Shown here one piece after another: positions 40,815-49,159 of a stretch of DNA of 64,000 bases. A program made the position numbers and the translations under genes. Each line of letters starts with the position of its first letter. The stretch's first letter is position 1. This stretch comes from JBBPZA01 sp963728925 (GTDB lineage Bacteria > Actinomycetota > Thermoleophilia > Solirubrobacterales > Solirubrobacteraceae): the NCBI GenBank assembly GCA_963728925.1, contig CAVSMB010000009.1, positions 62,001-126,000 on the forward strand, given 5' to 3'. The notes below the pieces were generated by a model. That model saw nothing but the letters and a program-made list of their open reading frames with translations, had not been told where the DNA came from and did no database searches.

Positions 40815-41051
40815 TCAGGACCCGTTGGCCCTGAGCTTGACCACCTTCACCCACTTGCCGTGGATGTCGCAGACGTACTTCGTGCCCTTGACGACCTTGA
40901 TCTGCCCCGGTCGGCATTTCGAACCGCCCTGGATCGGCAGCGCGTGCGCGCCCGGAGGCGTCACCGCCCCCGGCGCCAGCGCGAGGCCGACCGCGGCAGC
41001 CGCGGCGACCAGGGTGCGGCGGCGTGGGGCGACCAGCGTTGCGCCCTTCAT
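40815..41051 (-). CDS. Small secreted protein, paralog 3 (minimal form)
   Basis: A 78-aa protein with a signal peptide (RRRTLVAAAAAVGLALAPGAV, cleavage near residue 38) and a mature domain of about 40 residues: GGSKCRPGQIKVVKGTKYVCDIHGKWVKVVKL. The second cysteine and G-K-W-V-K-V match the CGEDGxW region of paralogs 1 and 2, so this may be the core unit of the family. It is first in the leftward set of three, 32 bp before paralog 2. Confidence 0.6.
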   Translation of the reverse strand: MKGATLVAPRRRTLVAAAAAVGLALAPGAVTPPGAHALPIQGGSKCRPGQIKVVKGTKYVCDIHGKWVKVVKLRANGS

Positions 41052-41194
41052 GTTCCGGCCCTCCTGTCGTGGTTCACAGTCGGGCCATCGTCATCGCGCG
41101 GGCCGGGCGCGTCTGTCAGCGCGATGACGGTCAGAACGTCACGCCCGTCACTCGGTCCGCCGAGCGGCGCGGCCGGGCCATCGGGTCTCGACAG

Positions 41195-41246
41195 GGTGAG
41201 CGAGGGGACTCGAACCCCCGACCGCCGGGACCACAACCCGAGCGCC
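41195..41246 (-). tRNA. 3' fragment of a tRNA-His gene (attachment-site remnant)
   Basis: On the minus strand the sequence shows an anticodon arm with GTG (loop TTGTGGT flanked by CGGG/CCCG), a T arm with GGGGG-TTCGAGT-CCCCT, and the acceptor 3' strand CGCTCAC. The matching 5' acceptor strand GTGAGCG and a full D arm are missing upstream, so this is a partial tRNA and not a working gene. An integrase remnant begins about 60 bp away. It is best read as the outer attachment site of an integrated element that extends to the right. Confidence 0.65.
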
Positions 41247-41309
41247 TTGGCGTGTCTCAGGTCTGCTGTCCGCTATTTGCGGGCGTTCATGCGCCTGAGC
41301 GTGTCTCAG
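41242..41309. repeat. 19-bp direct repeat between tRNA fragment and integrase
   Basis: GCGCCTTGGCGTGTCTCAG (41242-41260) and GCGCCTGAGCGTGTCTCAG (41291-41309) match at 17 of 19 positions and lie 49 bp apart. The first overlaps the D-arm end of the tRNA-His fragment; the second covers the integrase stop. They look like integrase binding sites beside an attachment core. Confidence 0.5.
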
Positions 41310-41584
41310 TTTCGCTCAATTTGTACCCCGATTTGTACCCTCGGCTCGAGCGCTGTTGACGCGAAAGCGTTATTGACGAGCTCGACCTCGCGCTCGGACG
41401 GCGCGTAGTGGGCGTAGATCTGGGTCGTCTTGCTGTCCTCGTGACCGAGCCACTCCTGGATGGTTCGCAAGGGCACGCCGGCGGCCGCCATCCGAGTCGC
41501 GAACGTATGTCGAAGGTCATGGAAGCGCACGGGCCTGACGGCCGCCGACCGGCAGGCGCTCTTGAACCGCTTGGTGACCTCGAT
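41306..41584 (-). pseudogene. Tyrosine integrase, C-terminal catalytic fragment
   Basis: Ninety-two codons remain open after an in-frame TAG at 41585-41587. They encode VTKRFKSACRS, then the catalytic HDLRHTFATRM (HxxR), WLGHEDSKTTQIYAHY (second His and the Tyr nucleophile) and a short tail. The first catalytic Arg and the N-terminal arm- and core-binding domains are missing; the sequence upstream is a transposase relic. It sits next to the tRNA-His fragment, as integrases of tRNA-targeting elements do. An ATG-led reading would give only 74 aa. Confidence 0.8.
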
Positions 41585-41589
41585 CTACG

Positions 41590-42141
41590 TTCACCCGCCC
41601 GACAGCGAGGGACCGATTCTCGGCTTCGCCGGCCAGCACTCTCACCGACGCGCTCCGAGAAGCCGGACTGTCCGGCGATGACGCCGGCGAAACACTCGGC
41701 CGCGCTGGCGTATGAGGCCCCAGTGCGGCCCAGCGCTCGGACCCGCCGCCAGCAAACGAAAGCCGCCTCGACGCCCGCCCTCCAACGAGCAATAGACGAC
41801 ACTGCTTTGCGGCTGGTGACACCAACCCGAGGTCTCGGCCGACAAGCCGCCGGACCTCGGTAGCCGCAGGTGCAGCGAGTCGGAGACCTCCCTGACCAGC
41901 GTCTCGTAGCCCAGCCCGTGCGCTGCTTGACCACCATCAACCGCACGAACGTCGCCACACCGATCGACGGCCGGCCCCGACCACGCGCCGACACCTCCCA
42001 CGCCCGCGCGATCGGCACCACCAGCGCCGGATCGGACAGCACCCGATCCAACTGGGCCAGGTCCTCCGGCAGCTACCGCGCCTCCACCGGCAAGACCTCC
42101 TCCCACAACGACTCCACCTGCCCGCCTCGCAACGTGAGCAT
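41590..42141 (-). pseudogene. Degenerate transposase (IS1182/ISNCY-like N-terminal part)
   Basis: From an ATG at 42141 the reading gives MLTLRGGQVESLWEEVLPVEAR, a TAG at codon 23, then LPEDLAQLDRVLSDPALVVPIARAWE, GRPSIGVATFVRLMVVKQRTG and, after a frame change, YETLVREVSDSLHLR. That order matches the N-terminus of transposases that begin with a LLSDP...GRPS...RLM..K....YE.L..EVSDS pattern. The catalytic part is absent or scrambled. With an internal stop and a frameshift it cannot make an active enzyme. Confidence 0.6.
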
Positions 42142-42267
42142 CGCACCTCCACCTGGTCAGAAGACCTCTCATGAGCAGGCCAAATCGTCTTAACACAGCG
42201 GACAGACCACCGTCGTTCTGACCGACCGTGATGCCACCCTCAGCGGCAATCGACAACAGGAGGAGCG

Positions 42268-42807
42268 ATGCCCAGACCCGGACGCAACGAGCCCTGCCCC
42301 TGTGGCTCAGGCCACAAGGTCAAGCACTGCTGCGGAGTGCACCGCGGTCCCAGCCAAGACCAGCTCGCGCGCGCTCACGTCGCGTTGCTCGCGCGCGAGG
42401 CCGCCCCCGACATCGCCGGTCTCTCTGAAAACGCCCTGCACCATCTCTGGGAAGACCTCCTGGACCTGCCGGCCACCGACCTCTCGCTGCTCGTCACGCT
42501 GCCCAAGCTCATCGGCCCCGACCTCCAGCGCCTGCGCGAATCCATCGCCGACGACGACCCCGACTGGGGCTGGGACGCCCTCACCACCGTCGCAGCACAG
42601 ATCGACACGCCCCAACAGCGAGCACAGCTCGCCGACGCGCTCGTCCACCTACGCGATCAACACCGCATCAACCGCCGACAAGCAGCCGCGGCGATCCTCG
42701 ACCTCGACAGCCGATCCACCCGCTTCATCGGCGCCAGCCTGCTCGAAGCCGTCGCCCTCTCAGTCGGCGCCAGCCACACACCCGGCGGCCTACAGATCGC
42801 CGCCTAA
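42268..42807 (+). CDS. SEC-C motif protein
   Basis: A 179-aa protein whose N-terminus is a classical SEC-C zinc-binding motif, RNEPCPCGSGHKVKHCCG (residues 5-22), known from SecA tails and many accessory proteins. The rest is helical: an acidic-aromatic segment (HHLWEDLLDLPATDLSLLVTLPKL) and a repeat-like DALVHLRDQHRINRRQAAAAILDL. AGGAGGAG directly upstream of the ATG is a strong ribosome-binding site. It lies inside the genomic island between transposase debris and the PHA locus. The partner or substrate is unknown. Confidence 0.75.
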   Translation: MPRPGRNEPCPCGSGHKVKHCCGVHRGPSQDQLARAHVALLAREAAPDIAGLSENALHHLWEDLLDLPATDLSLLVTLPKLIGPDLQRLRESIADDDPDWGWDALTTVAAQIDTPQQRAQLADALVHLRDQHRINRRQAAAAILDLDSRSTRFIGASLLEAVALSVGASHTPGGLQIAA

Positions 42808-42998
42808 CCTCACGCGCGGCTCCCTGCCGCTCATACCAGGCCACCCGCATGCAGCCAGTATCCCCGGCTCGGCGCCCTCCCCTTATCGCACTCGACGATC
42901 CGCTTGCGGCACGGCACGGCTCGAGTCGATCGGCGGCGCGTGCTGTCCTTCCGACAAGATGCACGTCCACTCGTAGCCACGCTGCATAGGAGGTCCGC

Positions 42999-43193
42999 GT
43001 GATCTTCCGTCTCGAGCTCGGCTTCAGCGCCCAGCAGGACCACCAGGTCGACGAGAGCGACCGCTTCGTCGTGGTGCTTCCCGCGCCCGGCGGAGCCGGC
43101 CCCACGTTGCGCGAGCTGCTGCGCGCGGCCGCTGCGCGTTTCCTCGCTCCGGCGCGCGCCTTCGTGCAGCGCGGTTCGCTCGACGATGGGTAG
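42999..43193 (+). CDS. 64-aa hypothetical protein ahead of the PHA depolymerase-like gene
   Basis: A small protein beginning VIFRLELGFSAQQDHQVDE with an acidic, glutamine-rich first half and an alanine/arginine-rich second half. AGGAGGT lies 8 nt upstream of the GTG start, and its last codons overlap the phaZ-like gene by 8 bp (43186-43193). The ribosome-binding site and overlap support translation and coupling. It has no transmembrane segment and no recognised domain. Its position suggests a part in the PHA operon, perhaps as a leader or small accessory factor. Confidence 0.55.
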   Translation: MIFRLELGFSAQQDHQVDESDRFVVVLPAPGGAGPTLRELLRAAAARFLAPARAFVQRGSLDDG

Positions 43194-44031
43194 CGATGCG
43201 GAGTGGAATCCGGCATTCGTCAGCGCGGCCGGCCTTCGCTTGCGCGTCGGGCGCCACGGTGCGGGACGCCCGTTGCTGCTGATCACCGGCATCGGCGCGC
43301 ATCTGGACATGTGGGGGCCGTTCGCGCGGCTGGCCGGGGAACGCGAGCTGATCGCGTTCGACGCGCCCGGCGCCGGGCTGTCGCAACGGCCCCGCTTTCC
43401 GCTGCGGATGCGTGGCCTTGCCGACGTCGTCCGCGCGCTGCTGGACGCGCTGGGGCTCGACCGCGTCGACGTGCTCGGCTACTCGTTCGGCGGTGCTCTC
43501 GTGCAGGAGCTCGCGCGGCGCGCTCCGGAGCGTGTCCGCCGGCTCGTGCTGTGCGCGACCGCGCCCGGCCTCGGCGGGAGCCCGCCGCGGCCCCTCGCTG
43601 CGCTCATGCTCGCCACGCCCGCGCGCTACTACCACCCGCGGCTGCTCGCGCTCACCGTCCCGCACATCGCCGGCGGCCGAACCGCCCGCGACCGGAGCGT
43701 GGTCGCCCAGCAGGCGGCCGCGCGGCTGCACCGGCCGCCCGGACCGCTCGGCTACGCCTACCAGCTCTACGCGGTCGCGGGGTGGTCGAGCCTGCCCTGG
43801 CTGCACCGCGTGCCGCACCGGACCCTGATCGTGGCCGGCGACCAGGATCCCAGCGTTCCGCTGCGCAACGCCCGCCTGCTCGCCGCGCGCCTGCCCGACG
43901 CCCGCCTGCATGTGGTCAAGGACGGCGGGCACCTCTTCCTCCTCGACGAGCCGCAGAACGTCGTCGGTCCGATCCGCGCGTTCCTCGACGAGGACGGACC
44001 CGCCCGGCAGTCAAGCGGGCCGCGCCTGTGA
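43186..44031 (+). CDS. PHA depolymerase-like alpha/beta hydrolase
   Basis: A 281-aa hydrolase similar in layout to intracellular medium-chain PHA depolymerases (PhaZ): LLLITGIGAHLDMWGPFARL near residue 30, ELIAFDAPGAGLS near 60, nucleophile Ser100 in LGYSFGGALVQELARRAPERVRRLVL, then ARYYHPRLLALTVPHIAGG near 150, an Asp in AGDQDPSVPL near 225, and His in DGGHLFLLDEP near 250. The phaZ-phaC adjacency mirrors the Pseudomonas pha locus. The family identity is strong, but an esterase acting on a related polyester or thioester cannot be excluded. Confidence 0.75.
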   Translation: MGSDAEWNPAFVSAAGLRLRVGRHGAGRPLLLITGIGAHLDMWGPFARLAGERELIAFDAPGAGLSQRPRFPLRMRGLADVVRALLDALGLDRVDVLGYSFGGALVQELARRAPERVRRLVLCATAPGLGGSPPRPLAALMLATPARYYHPRLLALTVPHIAGGRTARDRSVVAQQAAARLHRPPGPLGYAYQLYAVAGWSSLPWLHRVPHRTLIVAGDQDPSVPLRNARLLAARLPDARLHVVKDGGHLFLLDEPQNVVGPIRAFLDEDGPARQSSGPRL

Positions 44032-44146
44032 TCAACTCACAACCCGAGGGCGGGAAGTTCAAGACCGAAGCAGGATGACTTCGTGGCCGCGACCCGCGAG
44101 AGTCTGGTGCTGAGTGGCACCGGGTGAGAGTGTGGGTGATGAGCAG

Positions 44147-45847
44147 ATGACGAAGTCCTCCGGCAACAGCAGCCCACGGGGCAGCTCCGAGGCGGCCAAT
44201 AACGCGCTGGACGTGATGCTCACCGACGTCGCGGGCAAAGGACGCTCGCGCTTCGTCCGTCCCGGAGCCGCCGTGGGGGTCGCCGCGAGCCTCGCGCGCA
44301 GGCCCGATCGCGCGGCGCGTCGGGTCGGTGGTCTGGGCGTCGAGCTGGCCCGGGTCGCGAGCGGGCGCTCGGAGGTTCGCCCGGCCAAGCTCGACCGGCG
44401 CTTCGCCGACCCGGCGTGGGAATCCAGCTGGCTGTTTCGGCGGCTGCTGCAGACGCACGTGGCCGTGGGCGAGGCGGTGGACGGCCTGATCTCCGACGCC
44501 GAGCTCGACTGGCGCCACGAGCGCCAGGCCCGCTTCACCGCGGGCAACGTCCTCGACGCGCTCGCTCCGAGCAACTTCCCGTGGTCGAACCCGAGCGTGA
44601 TCAAGGAGAGCGTCGACCAGGGGGGCGCCAACCTCGTCAAGGGGGCCCGTCGCTTCGCGCGCGACTTCCCGCGTCTTCCCTCCACCGTCGACACCACCAA
44701 GTTCTCGGTCGGCGAGAACCTCGCGCTCACCCCGGGCTCGGTCGTGCTGCGCACCGACGTGTTCGAGCTGATCCAGTACGCGCCGCAGACCGAGCAGGTC
44801 CGCGAGGTGCCGCTGCTGTTCGCGCCACCGACGATCAACAAGTACTACGTGCTCGACCTCGCCCCCGACCGCAGCATGGTCGAATGGCTCGTCAACCAGG
44901 GCCAGCAGGTCTTCATGATCTCCTGGCGCAACCCCGACGCCGAACAGGGCCACTTCGACCTCGACACCTACGCCCAGGCCGTGCTCGAGGCGCGCGACGC
45001 CGTCGCGGCGATCACCCGCCAGCCGGCCGTCCACCTCACCGGAGCGTGCTCGGGCGGGATCATCAGCGCCGGCGTGCTCGGCCACCTCGCCGCCGAGGGC
45101 CGCCTGGGCGAGATCGCGACCCTGGGCCTGTTCGTGTCCGCGCTGGACAACGAGCGGGCCGGCACCGCCTCGGCGCTCACCGGCCGCGAGGTCGCGGCCG
45201 CGGCGATCGCGGACTCGTCGCGCCGCGGCTACCTCGACGGGCAGGCGCTCGCCGGCGTCTTCACGTGGCTGCGGCCCAACGACCTGGTCTGGAACTACGT
45301 CGTCAACAACTACCTGCTGGGCAAGGCGCCCCCTGCCTACGACATCCTGTTCTGGAACCAGGACACCGTCCGGCTCGCCGCCGGCCTGCACCGCGACTTC
45401 ATCCACCTTTCGCTGGAGAACTCCATCACGCGCGCCGGAGCGCTGCAGGTGCTCGGCAGCGGCGTCGACCTGCGCGCCGTCGATCTGGACAGCTACATCG
45501 TCGCGGGGCTCACCGACCACATCATCCCGTGGGAGAACGCCTACAGCAGCACCCAGCTGCTCGGCGGCGCGCCGCGGTTCATTCTCTCCACCAGCGGCCA
45601 CATCCAGGCGCTGGTCAACCCGCCGGCCGCGGACAGCCGCTCCAGCTACCAGGTCGCCGACGAGCACCCGGCCACGCCCGAGGCATGGGCAGAGCGCGCC
45701 GCCACGCGGCCGGGCAGCTGGTGGGCCGACTACGACGAGTGGCTCGCAACGCGCTCCGGCGAGCTCAAGCGCGCCCCCAAGCGCCTCGGCGGCGGCTCCT
45801 ACAAGGCACTGTCCAAGGCGCCCGGAAGCTACGTGCACGCCAGCTGA
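44147..45847 (+). CDS. phaC: Class II polyhydroxyalkanoate synthase
   Basis: Polymerises 3-hydroxyacyl-CoA into PHA at granule surfaces. The 566-aa protein carries the lipase-like box GACSGG with Cys301, catalytic Asp457 in TDHIIPWENAY and His485 in SGHIQAL. Class II hallmarks are also visible: PPTINKYYVLDLAPDRS, GHFDLDTYAQAVLEARDAV, LFVSALD, LRPNDLVWNYVVNNYLLGKAPPAYDILFWN. Its length equals that of Pseudomonas PhaC1/2 rather than class I or III. The ATG at 44147 is used; a GTG at 44114 is possible. It is preceded by a PhaZ-like gene and followed by a truncated acyl-CoA dehydrogenase. Confidence 0.92.
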   Translation: MTKSSGNSSPRGSSEAANNALDVMLTDVAGKGRSRFVRPGAAVGVAASLARRPDRAARRVGGLGVELARVASGRSEVRPAKLDRRFADPAWESSWLFRRLLQTHVAVGEAVDGLISDAELDWRHERQARFTAGNVLDALAPSNFPWSNPSVIKESVDQGGANLVKGARRFARDFPRLPSTVDTTKFSVGENLALTPGSVVLRTDVFELIQYAPQTEQVREVPLLFAPPTINKYYVLDLAPDRSMVEWLVNQGQQVFMISWRNPDAEQGHFDLDTYAQAVLEARDAVAAITRQPAVHLTGACSGGIISAGVLGHLAAEGRLGEIATLGLFVSALDNERAGTASALTGREVAAAAIADSSRRGYLDGQALAGVFTWLRPNDLVWNYVVNNYLLGKAPPAYDILFWNQDTVRLAAGLHRDFIHLSLENSITRAGALQVLGSGVDLRAVDLDSYIVAGLTDHIIPWENAYSSTQLLGGAPRFILSTSGHIQALVNPPAADSRSSYQVADEHPATPEAWAERAATRPGSWWADYDEWLATRSGELKRAPKRLGGGSYKALSKAPGSYVHAS

Positions 45848-45859
45848 GAGGAGAAACCG

Positions 45860-45937
45860 ATGTCGACCCAGGCGTTTCCCTACGCGCATCTCGACGACGC
45901 GCACGCCACCGACTACTTCCAGGTCCGCGAGCAGTAG
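45860..45937 (+). pseudogene. Acyl-CoA dehydrogenase N-terminal stub
   Basis: A GAGGAG ribosome-binding site leads to an ORF of 25 residues, MSTQAFPYAHLDDAHATDYFQ followed by VREQ and TAG. The pattern F-P-Y-A-x-L-D-D-A-x-x-T-D-Y-F matches the N-terminus of actinobacterial acyl-CoA dehydrogenases, which continue for about 380 more residues. Here coding sequence stops abruptly and the following DNA is unrelated. It is probably the remnant of a beta-oxidation gene that was cotranscribed with phaC and lost by deletion or recombination. Confidence 0.55.
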
Positions 45938-46222
45938 GAGCACTTCATCGCCACCCGTAGCCCGCTCGGGTGGTCTCGGCGCCGGCTCACAAGCCCCGGG
46001 GGGTCGGCCTCCGGCAGCTCGTCGAGCTGGCGCCGCATCCTCGCTGGCGATGAGCCGACGTTGCGGACACCGGCTGTCCGCAACGAGGGCAAGGCGATTG
46101 GTCGACCGCGCCCGACATCGCATGATGACGACCCGCTCGCGAAGCCGTCCACGCCGTTACGGGTCAGCCCCTGACCGGCGAGCCGTCCCCCTCGAGCCCT
46201 CCCTACGCCGGTTCCCTCGGGC
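45938..46222. other. Intergenic stretch, no recognised gene
   Basis: This lies between the acyl-CoA dehydrogenase stub and the DUF2188 gene. Open frames exist on both strands, but none has domain-like sequence. A GGACACCGG.TGTCCGC inverted repeat is seen near 46066-46083. It probably holds a recombination junction. Confidence 0.3.
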
Positions 46223-46504
46223 TCAGGCCAGCCCCGGAGGCGGCGCGGCACGTGCGTCGAATCCTCGCGCGCCGCCGGGCCGGTGCTCGGCGGGCGCGCC
46301 AGGGGTTGACGTTGCGCACGGTTGGTGGGTGCGCCCGTAGCGGTCGTGCACTACCACCTCCTGAGCGCCTTGCGCTCGCGCATGCGACAACGCGGCGAAC
46401 TCGGCATAGGTGGCGGTCCAGTGCTCGGAGAGCGGCCTAGGCTGGCCGTCCTCGAAGACGCGCCAGTTGCCCCGCTCGTCGGGAACCACGTGGAGCACCG
46501 CCAT
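46223..46504 (-). CDS. DUF2188 domain protein
   Basis: A 93-aa protein. The first 60 residues fit the DUF2188 fold: VVPDERGNWRVFEDGQPRPLS, a helix with TYAEFAALSHARAQGAQEVVVH, and the closing DRYGRTH. The C-terminal 30 residues (AEHRPGGARGFDARAAPPPGLA) are low complexity and may reflect read-on past an original stop. GGAGAGGAGC precedes the ATG. Such small proteins are common in mobile and accessory regions; the biochemical role is unknown. Confidence 0.65.
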   Translation of the reverse strand: MAVLHVVPDERGNWRVFEDGQPRPLSEHWTATYAEFAALSHARAQGAQEVVVHDRYGRTHQPCATSTPGAPAEHRPGGARGFDARAAPPPGLA

Positions 46505-47087
46505 GGAGCTGCTCCTCTCCGCTATCTGTGGCCGTTGAGGATGAACCCTCGGTTGGTACCCGCCCTCGCAAGCGACCTAACGCCGGCCGGCTCATCGCAT
46601 TCACCGTTGGCGGGATCCAGGTTCCGTGTGTGGACCGGACAGCAGGTGCTGACGCTCGCGGATTCTCGGACCCTGAGATGCGAGATGGCGAGATGATCGT
46701 GTTGGTCGCAAGCAACATCGCGACCGAGCTCGACACGGTCGCTCACTACGGGCTTGCGGCCCAGGCCGATACAGCGCGCCCGTCACGCGATTGAACGGGT
46801 CCGGGTCGCTAGCTCCACGTTGCCGCCCGGCGCGTTCGCGGCTAACCCGGCGCCCGCGGACGAGCGCAGCGCTGCTGCTGGTCGTTCGAGGCAGGAGCCA
46901 TCTCAAGGCTACCGCGGACTTCCGCTTGAGCGGCAGCGCTATTTGCTGGCCGAGCCTCCAGCGGCCAGCACCGTCTGATCGCGGACTCGCGCTCGTGAGC
47001 GAATGCACAAGCGCGAGGTTCTGCGCGGACGCATGCCTGGATGGCAAAGGGGTCGCCCCGCCGGCGCCGCCGCTCGCGCTCTAGAAA
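46505..47087. other. Stretch without a confident gene
   Basis: An 88-codon open frame on the plus strand (46528-46794) and longer frames on the minus strand are present, but none shows a recognisable domain, a good ribosome-binding site or supporting context. The GC content is somewhat lower than that of the core genes. Confidence 0.3.
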
Positions 47088-47546
47088 CTAAGAGTAATAG
47101 TTGATGTCGTGAACGATCCGACGTCCGGAAGCCGAAGCTGCGCGGATCCTCACCCAATGCGTCTTCACGCCGGGCGCCCAGGACTCGAACTCGAGATCCT
47201 CGAGCCGTTCGATCTCGGCCGGGTCGGTTACTTCCTCGGCCTCGCCAACGATGATCACGCTCCACCCGGTCTGATCAACGGGATCGGTGCCGTCGATCTC
47301 AAACGCCGCCGTCCCCGAGCTCAGGCCCTCGCGGAGCTTGGAGCCCAGCGCCGAGCGGAACACGACGGATTGCGTTTGATCATCGAACGCGTAGTTGACC
47401 GGACGGATCGTTGCTGGCGACACGCTGAGGGCAATGCGTCCAACTCCGCCGCTGGCTGCGGCGAGCATTCGCATGCACCCGTCCCGGTCGATCTCAAGGA
47501 AATCGATCCCTCGGTCGTGAGGTGTCGAGCCGATAGCCTCGCCCAC
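47088..47546 (-). CDS. Pyridoxamine 5'-phosphate oxidase-like FMN-binding protein
   Basis: A 152-aa protein of the pyridox_ox_2 split-barrel type. It shows CMRMLAAASGGVGRIALSVSPATIRPVNYAFDDQTQSVVFRSALGSKL (residues 24-70), an FMN-phosphate-binding arrangement, then AAFEIDGTD and WSVIIVGEAEEVTD (near 94). The C-terminal RRIVHDINYYS closes the barrel. Related proteins bind FMN or F420 and include nitroreductase- and nimA-like enzymes. The start is GTG 47546. It lies just inside the island next to an IS701 element and is intact. Confidence 0.78.
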   Translation of the reverse strand: MGEAIGSTPHDRGIDFLEIDRDGCMRMLAAASGGVGRIALSVSPATIRPVNYAFDDQTQSVVFRSALGSKLREGLSSGTAAFEIDGTDPVDQTGWSVIIVGEAEEVTDPAEIERLEDLEFESWAPGVKTHWVRIRAASASGRRIVHDINYYS

Positions 47547-47613
47547 GTCTACATCCTACACCGCCCTGCGTTTGGGTTCGTGTCCCCATGGGCAAAGTAC
47601 GAGGCGCCCGGTG

Positions 47614-49159
47614 CTCTCGACTTTCGTGACCTCACGCGGCGGCGAGCGCTGATGGTGACGAGGCGGTCGTGATTTTTGGGGTGCTGGTCGGCCGGGGTGC
47701 TTGTGCCCAATATTCGTGGCGGATCAGCTCGCGGCGCAGCGCGGCGAGCATGTCGGCGTAGCTGACGGTCTGCTTGTGGCGGTACCAGGGAGCGGCGCCA
47801 CGGCGGGCGTCGAGGTCGGCGTCGGGGTCGCCGTGCAGCGCGTACCACGCAACGGTGATCGTCTGCGTGAGGAAGCCGAACGGGACGGTCCGCTCGACGG
47901 CGTTGCGGACGCGGTTGCGGGCCTGGCCGACGCCGTGGGCCTTGGCCTCCTGGTGGGCGGTCTCGATCGTCCAGCGGCTGTCGTAGCGGGCGATCAACTC
48001 GGCGGTGGTGGCATCGGTGTCGGTGCTGGCGATCGCGACGTCGAAGCCGTCGCCGCGGTCGGGCTTGCGGATGAGCATGACCACGACGGGCCGCGTGTGG
48101 AACGGCCCGTACCACAGACAGGTCGTGCTCCAGACGTGCTCGACGCGGGTCTTGCCGTCGGGGCCGGTGATCGTGACGGGCTCGAACACCGCCGCGGCGG
48201 CCAGCCTGGCCAGACTCGCCAGCCGCGCGCCCTTGAGCGCCGGGCGACCGCGCTTGCCGGTCCGCGGTGGCGCCAGCGCGAAGACGGCAGCGTTGGCGCG
48301 CATCCGGGTGGTCACGGTCACGCGGTCGGGCAGGCCGCGCCACGCCCTGGTGGCATAGGCGCCGTCCATGACCAGCTCGACGATCCGGGTGGGAAAGCGC
48401 TGAAGGATCATGTCGATCAGCGTTCTGGCCAACTCGGGCTGCGACGGCCGGTCGGGATGATCGTCGTCGCGCGGCCGGAAGAGGCGAAACAGGATCGGCA
48501 GCCCGACCGCTCGGCCGCCCAGGCACTCAAGCTGCACGACGAGCACGACGACCACCCAGCAGTTCCCCCAGCGGGTGCGACGCCCCGAGCCCTCGGGCTG
48601 GGCCCCGTCGTGGAGGTAGTGCGCGCCCCACACGCGCCGCCCGGAGCGCCCGAACAGCGTGTCATCGACGGCCAAGCGGATCGGCGCGCCAACCTTGACG
48701 AACACCTCAACCAAGAAGTCCAGCAGCGCCAGCCCGAGCCGGTCGGGGTCCCAGCGCCGGCGCGCGAAGAAGTCGTGCGCGCGACTGTGATGCCAGCAGC
48801 CGGCCAGCCCGGCGGCCTGCAGCATCCCCGTGACCGTGCAGTCGCGGACCCGACCGACGAACCCGACCACCAGCATGCTGAACGTCTGAAACGAGGGTTG
48901 CGTGAAGCACGGCGCCAGCAGGGACAGCAGTCCGGCAAGCGAAGTGGGAACCTGACACACGGCGGCGACCCCCTCGGTGAAGGGCCACGGCCAGCGTCAT
49001 CAGCGCCCCGCGGCCCGATGGGCTTGAACACCCACCGGATTCGGGGTCGCCGCCACCCCTCCTTTCGCCCGCTCAGACCCGCAAACCGCCGCCGCCCGCG
49101 CGATCGGCACCAAGCCTCACGACCGCGCCCTCAACCCCCGAAAGCCCGAAACTCGAGAG
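47614..49159 (-). mobile_element. IS701-family insertion sequence
   Basis: The ends are inverted repeats: CTCTCGACTTTCGTG at 47614-47628 and, read inward from the right, CTCTCGAGTTTCGGG ending at 49159 (13 of 15 match). They enclose one transposase gene. No target duplication is evident at these exact borders (GGTG and TCAA flank), so the ends may be off by a few bases or one flank may be rearranged. Confidence 0.75.
47632..48960 (-). CDS. IS701-family transposase
   Basis: A 442-aa DDE transposase (DDE_5-type). It shows FSMLVVGFVGRVRDCTVTGMLQAAGLAG near residue 25, the first Asp in LAVDDTLFGRSGRRVWG near 97, a second in LVMDGAYATRA near 195, and a late Glu in WTIETAHQEAKAHGVGQARNR near 345. 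The frame is intact, so the element may be active. It lies between the FMN-binding gene and an IS110 element, without cargo genes. Confidence 0.88.
   Translation of the reverse strand: MCQVPTSLAGLLSLLAPCFTQPSFQTFSMLVVGFVGRVRDCTVTGMLQAAGLAGCWHHSRAHDFFARRRWDPDRLGLALLDFLVEVFVKVGAPIRLAVDDTLFGRSGRRVWGAHYLHDGAQPEGSGRRTRWGNCWVVVVLVVQLECLGGRAVGLPILFRLFRPRDDDHPDRPSQPELARTLIDMILQRFPTRIVELVMDGAYATRAWRGLPDRVTVTTRMRANAAVFALAPPRTGKRGRPALKGARLASLARLAAAAVFEPVTITGPDGKTRVEHVWSTTCLWYGPFHTRPVVVMLIRKPDRGDGFDVAIASTDTDATTAELIARYDSRWTIETAHQEAKAHGVGQARNRVRNAVERTVPFGFLTQTITVAWYALHGDPDADLDARRGAAPWYRHKQTVSYADMLAALRRELIRHEYWAQAPRPTSTPKITTASSPSALAAA

Noticed and set aside
46528..46794. An 88-aa plus-strand ORF
   Set aside because: No domain, no clear ribosome-binding site and no context; could be a chance frame.
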